A stretch of DNA of 64,000 nt, from assembly GCA_014549065.1 (NCBI GenBank), contig JACDOX010000230.1, forward strand, positions 291,448-355,447, in the 5' to 3' direction. Under the pieces are notes generated by a model, which did not search any database, was not told the DNA's origin, and saw only the letters and a list, made by a program, of their open reading frames with translations. The stretch is from Cardinalis cardinalis (lineage: Eukaryota; Chordata; Aves; Passeriformes; Cardinalidae). Each line of letters begins with the position of its first letter. The first letter of the stretch is position 1. Below are positions 62,566-64,000 of this stretch, piece by piece. A program made the translations under genes and the position numbers.

Positions 62566-64000
62566 AATAATTCCACTTCATTCAACAGATTTCTTTTGAG
62601 GCAAAAATTCCATGAAAGAGGAAATCATATTAANAGAATTACATGACATGACTTTCAGTGAATTACTTTAATATCCNTGCACTTTATATCTCAGTAAAAA
62701 TATTGAAAAAATTTGCACCTTCAAAAAATTTAAGCACTTATTTTGACATAGAGTTTTAGGCTGCTTCTCCTCTTTCTCACCTCATTGACCAAAGGTTCAG
62801 GAAACCTGAAATATTTTTGCTACAATGGAGTTTTTTTAATTCTTCATCCTTACTGTATGATCATCTAAATGATCAGACCCAAGGTNAACAATACCTCTGT
62901 TAACTTTAATGTCCCTTCACAATGCAAATAAAAGTTGTCTTCTTATTCCTGCTTCACTTAATTGGTCCTGAAGTTTAGTTTTATCCTGGTAATTGAAANG
63001 TCAAATAATGTGAGCATGCTCCTTTTAAACAGAAATTTCCATCCCAGTGACCACTATCAAGTGTCTGAAGAGCAGGAAGGACAAGGAAAACATAGACATG
63101 TTCTTTGCTTTTTACTGGTAGTCTGTAGTGGTTAATTCTAAGGCACACTGAAGGAAGCATGAGGTTTCCAGCGTTGCCACAGAGCATCCAAGATTTCCTT
63201 TTCTATTTATAAGAAAACCAATGGAAGATGTTAAGATTTAAACATAAGGTAGTCATAGGACAAAGTCATCACCTCCATATACAAGCAATTGTTTTTCCAG
63301 GTGTGGTTGACAACAGCAGCACCAATACCACTCCAAAAAAAAAAAAAAAGGTTATTTGCCCTGAAATATAATGGTGTTCATCTTTGAAGGCAGCATGTTT
63401 TGGTACTTTTTTCCTCAAAAAATGAAATGATACCATATGATATGTTAGACAGTTGAGACTGGAGATTGATTTATCTTAATAAATCTTAATACTTCACCAG
63501 CCATATTCTTTAATGCTAGGAATGGATATTAAAACTTCTTGGTTATCTCACTCAGAATTTAAAAAGTATTTGTCAATGTTCATTTGTTTTANTGCCAACA
63601 GTCCTCTGAAATTACATGCAAAAGATATTTCAACACAATCATGATAAAAAACCTCAATATTTAAAAGCCAAAACATACACTTGCTTCCCTTAGGTTATAT
63701 GTGTGTGTGTGTATATATATGTATGTACCTATGGGCATAAATAAGAGTTATTAAGAACTTGAAAATTTTACTTGTGAGAGTCATGTACATCATAACTTCA
63801 TTGAATTCGTCTGGTAGTGAGCGGGAGTACCATGAGATCTCAGCAGAAACTTAGCATGTGTGAAACAGTTACAAAAATGATTACCTGCCAGAATGGCAGC
63901 AGTATCACAACACTTCCAACATTTATCTCTTTTCACACTGTGTACCCTTCCCTAGGGCNTAGCTTTATTGCCTTGCACAACCAGCAACTGGTCTCTCTGT
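62566..64000. other. AT-rich DNA with simple repeats, no gene seen
   Basis: No exon or known mobile element. It contains a poly(A) run of about 15 at 63335-63349 and a TG/TA microsatellite at 63697-63727. Confidence 0.65.
63697..63727. repeat. (TG)n(TA)n microsatellite
   Basis: Alternating TGTG then TATA units with one GTATGTA interruption. Alternating purine-pyrimidine sequence; likely length-variable. Confidence 0.9.

Noticed and set aside
1..64000. CRISPR arrays, operons, phage or bacterial islands
   Set aside because: No regularly spaced direct repeats, no bacterial gene density or ribosome-binding sites; composition and repeats are avian nuclear.

Overview
The window is vertebrate nuclear DNA, and the repeats place it in a bird, most likely a passerine. 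The evidence is five CR1 LINE fragments with avian-type sequence, three avian endogenous-retrovirus LTRs, and one short element with a tRNA-Ile-like head fused to a CR1 tail. That last architecture is the one known from the passerine TguSINE1 family. Base composition is strongly AT-rich, open frames are short, and there is no operon-like gene packing. No complete protein-coding gene is visible. These family calls rest on remembered consensus sequences, not on a search.

Layout: 1-1077 is unannotated AT-rich DNA. 1078-3615 is a long, 5'-truncated, internally deleted CR1 on the minus strand. 3616-6931 is single-copy DNA with an AT-rich microsatellite at 4666-4845. 6932-7846 is an old LTR on the minus strand. 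14161-14581 is a second LTR on the plus strand. 16325-17150 is a second CR1 with an internal deletion. 28017-28265 is a short CR1 piece. 28990-29449 is a third LTR that still shows a TATA box and an AATAAA signal. 41671-41840 is the tRNA-Ile/CR1 SINE. 44118-44345 is a CR1 3' end. 53085-53426 is a CpG-rich patch that looks like a promoter plus an untranslated first exon on the plus strand, ending at a strong splice donor. 60422-60751 is an assembly gap. 61592-62565 is another CR1 carrying the reverse-transcriptase FADD box.

If the CpG patch is a real promoter, everything right of 53.4 kb is first intron of a plus-strand gene I cannot name, and everything left of it is upstream DNA. All six non-LTR elements lie on the minus strand, antisense to that inferred gene. 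I found no CRISPR array, rRNA, functional tRNA or intact transposon gene, and nothing I would call a new biological system. The best leads are the candidate promoter/first exon, the SINE, a perfect 17-bp-stem hairpin at 24565-24604, an unexplained 142-codon frame at 46011-46439, and a candidate small exon at 39112-39171. Dispersed single Ns look like ambiguity positions and interrupt several frames.
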